Of a stretch of 24,399 nucleotides of DNA, positions 23,173 to 24,399 are shown piece after piece; positions within the stretch are counted from its first letter, which is position 1, and each line of letters begins with the position of its first letter. The notes beneath the pieces are model-generated. The model did no database searches. It was given only the letters and a program-made list of their open reading frames with translations, and was not told the DNA's origin. The stretch is from an uncultured Neisseria sp. (GTDB lineage Bacteria > Pseudomonadota > Gammaproteobacteria > Burkholderiales > Neisseriaceae). Location: contig CALFOA010000146.1 in NCBI GenBank assembly GCA_937919795.1, positions 1-24,399 on the forward strand. Direction: 5' to 3'. The translations under genes were made by a program, and so were the position numbers.

Positions 23173-24237
23173 TCAATCCTGATGATATTGGCGCGACAAA
23201 CGATGCACCGCATCCACCAACACCTTGGCGTGTTCCGGCGGCGTGTGCTGGTTGATGCCGTGGCCGAGGTTGAATACATGGCCGCTGCCGGCGCCGAATC
23301 CGGCGAGAATACGCGCTACTTCTTCTTCGATGCGCTCGGGCGTGCCGAACAGTGCAAACGGGTCGAAATTACCTTGCAAGGCGACTTGATTGCCTACCCG
23401 GCTGCGCGCCTGGCCGATGTCGCAAGTCCAGTCCAAGCCCAGCGCATCGGCGCCGCTTTCGGCCATTTTTTCCAGCCATTGGCCGCCGCCTTTGGTAAAC
23501 AGAATCACCGGGATTTGGCGACCTTCGTGTTCGCGAATCAAGCCGCTCACGATTTGGCGCATGTAGCGCAGGCTGAAGGTTTCAAACGCTTCGCCGCTCA
23601 ACACGCCGCCCCAGGTATCGAAAATCTGCACCGCCTGCGCACCGGCCTTAATCTGCTCGTTCAGATAAGCCGTTACCGCCTGCGCGTTCACTTCCAGAAT
23701 ATGATGTAGCAACTCGGGGCGTGAATACATCATCGTTTTGATGATACGGAATTCCTTGCTTCCACCGCCTTCCACCATATAGCAGGCCAGCGTAAACGGG
23801 CTGCCGGAAAAGCCGATTAAGGGCACGCGGCCGTCGAGCGCGCGGCGGATGGAGGTGACCGCATCGAATACATAATCGAGCGAGGCCATATCCGGCACCT
23901 GCAAGCGGCGGATGTCGTCTTCATGCTGCAAAGGGCGCTCGAATTTCGGCCCTTCGCCTTCGGCAAAATACAGCCCCAAGCCCATTGCATCGGGCACGGT
24001 TAAGATGTCGGAAAACAGAATCGCCGCATCCAAATCGAAACGCTCCAAAGGCTGGATGGTCACTTCGGTGGCCAATTCGGTGTTTTTACACAAATCCAGA
24101 AAACTGCCGGCCTTGGCGCGGGTGGCGCGGTATTCCGGCAAGTAACGGCCGGCTTGGCGCATCATCCACACCGGCGTGTAGTCCACCGGCTGTTTCAATA
24201 AGGCACGTAAAAAAGTATCGTTTTTCAAAGGGCTCAT
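23173..24237 (-). CDS. hemE: Uroporphyrinogen decarboxylase
   Basis: A 354-residue cytoplasmic enzyme that removes the four acetate carboxyls of uroporphyrinogen III to give coproporphyrinogen III in heme synthesis. The two family signatures are present: [16 protein letters not shown] near the N-terminus and [19 protein letters not shown] in the middle, with the catalytic aspartate in [13 protein letters not shown] and [13 protein letters not shown] near the end. The ATG at 24237 gives exactly the usual length and [13 protein letters not shown] start; the frame extends to 24282 but lacks a Shine-Dalgarno there, and the chosen start's own (GAG) is weak. It diverges from the tRNA gene at the window's end. 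Confidence 0.96.
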   Translation of the reverse strand: MSPLKNDTFLRALLKQPVDYTPVWMMRQAGRYLPEYRATRAKAGSFLDLCKNTELATEVTIQPLERFDLDAAILFSDILTVPDAMGLGLYFAEGEGPKFERPLQHEDDIRRLQVPDMASLDYVFDAVTSIRRALDGRVPLIGFSGSPFTLACYMVEGGGSKEFRIIKTMMYSRPELLHHILEVNAQAVTAYLNEQIKAGAQAVQIFDTWGGVLSGEAFETFSLRYMRQIVSGLIREHEGRQIPVILFTKGGGQWLEKMAESGADALGLDWTCDIGQARSRVGNQVALQGNFDPFALFGTPERIEEEVARILAGFGAGSGHVFNLGHGINQHTPPEHAKVLVDAVHRLSRQYHQD

Positions 24238-24296
24238 CGGCAACTCGCTCGCAAAATCGGTTGGTAAAACAGCACGCATCATATCACAAGCCGCTA

Positions 24297-24308
24297 TGCC
24301 TGTCTGAA
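24297..24308 (+). repeat. DUS between hemE and the tRNA promoter
   Basis: Exact plus-strand copy in the divergent intergenic region, 16 bases before the tRNA -35 box. Confidence 0.85.
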
Positions 24309-24324
24309 AGCCGTTGGGCTTCGG

Positions 24325-24353
24325 TTGACAGCATAAAAAGCGCTCGGTATAGT
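24325..24353 (+). promoter_or_regulatory. Strong sigma-70 promoter of the tRNA gene
   Basis: Perfect TTGACA (24325-24330), a 17-base spacer and TATAGT (24348-24353, 5 of 6). GCGC follows the -10, a G/C-rich discriminator of the kind seen at stable-RNA promoters under stringent control. Transcription would start near 24360, about nine bases before the tRNA. Confidence 0.85.
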
Positions 24354-24368
24354 GCGCAATTCGGTTAC

Positions 24369-24399
24369 GCGCCTATCGTCTAGAGGCCTAGGACACTGC
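24369..24399 (+). tRNA. tRNA-Glu, 5' part only
   Basis: The first 31 bases match the 5' half of bacterial tRNA-Glu: a 7-base acceptor strand, then TCGTCTAGAGGCCTAGGACA, the characteristic D-arm with its GTCTAGAGG core, and the beginning of the anticodon stem (CTGC). The window ends before the anticodon, so the identity rests on the D-arm. Confidence 0.85.

Noticed and set aside
1-24399. CRISPR array, prophage or insertion sequence
   Set aside because: No regularly spaced repeats, transposase, integrase or phage structural genes were seen; the repeated 12-mers are DUS and the 153-bp element carries no ORF.

Overview
The window is a chromosomal segment of a Neisseriaceae bacterium. The main evidence is the 12-mer TGCCTGTCTGAA, which occurs 20 times exactly on the two strands (about once per 1.2 kb). 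This is a DNA uptake sequence (DUS) of the dialect I recall as TG-wadDUS, reported from Neisseria wadsworthii and relatives, rather than the ATGCCGTCTGAA of N. meningitidis and N. gonorrhoeae. Gene content agrees: a MisR/MisS-type two-component system, PglL-type O-oligosaccharyltransferases and CreA. Species cannot be fixed from the window.

Layout. Positions 1-1266 read rightward: the tail of a MocR/PtsJ-like PLP protein, then a DsbC-type lipoprotein. A perfect 27-bp inverted repeat built from two DUS closes this side. Every protein gene to its right reads leftward (minus strand). Going right from the terminator: misS and misR (envelope-stress two-component system); two adjacent PglL-like ligases and a DUF2069 membrane protein; tatC, tatB, tatA and hinT; a MOSC protein; hisE; a 153-bp REPIN-like element with G-quadruplex motifs; hisI; a small DUF6979-like protein; a TSUP exporter; a Tes-like radical SAM enzyme; two related small membrane proteins; a divergent Lgt-family membrane protein; a CreA lipoprotein; hisF; a small membrane protein; hisA; hisH; the gltL-gltK-gltJ-gltI glutamate/aspartate ABC transporter; and hemE. 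At the right edge a rightward tRNA-Glu with a near-consensus promoter begins and runs off the window.

How the genes work together. Five histidine genes (hisH, hisA, hisF, hisI, hisE) cover the middle steps of histidine synthesis but are interleaved with unrelated genes. The Tat genes form an export unit, with a DUS hairpin between tatB and tatC. DsbC and MisRS both serve envelope protein folding. The glt genes are tightly coupled by 4-base ATGA overlaps, with a terminator-like hairpin after gltI that probably makes the binding protein most abundant.

The least explained part is 13004-15974: a radical SAM protein with the cysteine layout of the tetraether-synthase/MJ0619 group, two paralogous small membrane proteins, and an Lgt-family protein that keeps the Lgt scaffold but lacks several Lgt signature residues. 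This is the best candidate for an undescribed membrane-lipid or lipoprotein modifying system. All functional claims rest on reading motifs; no database search was run.
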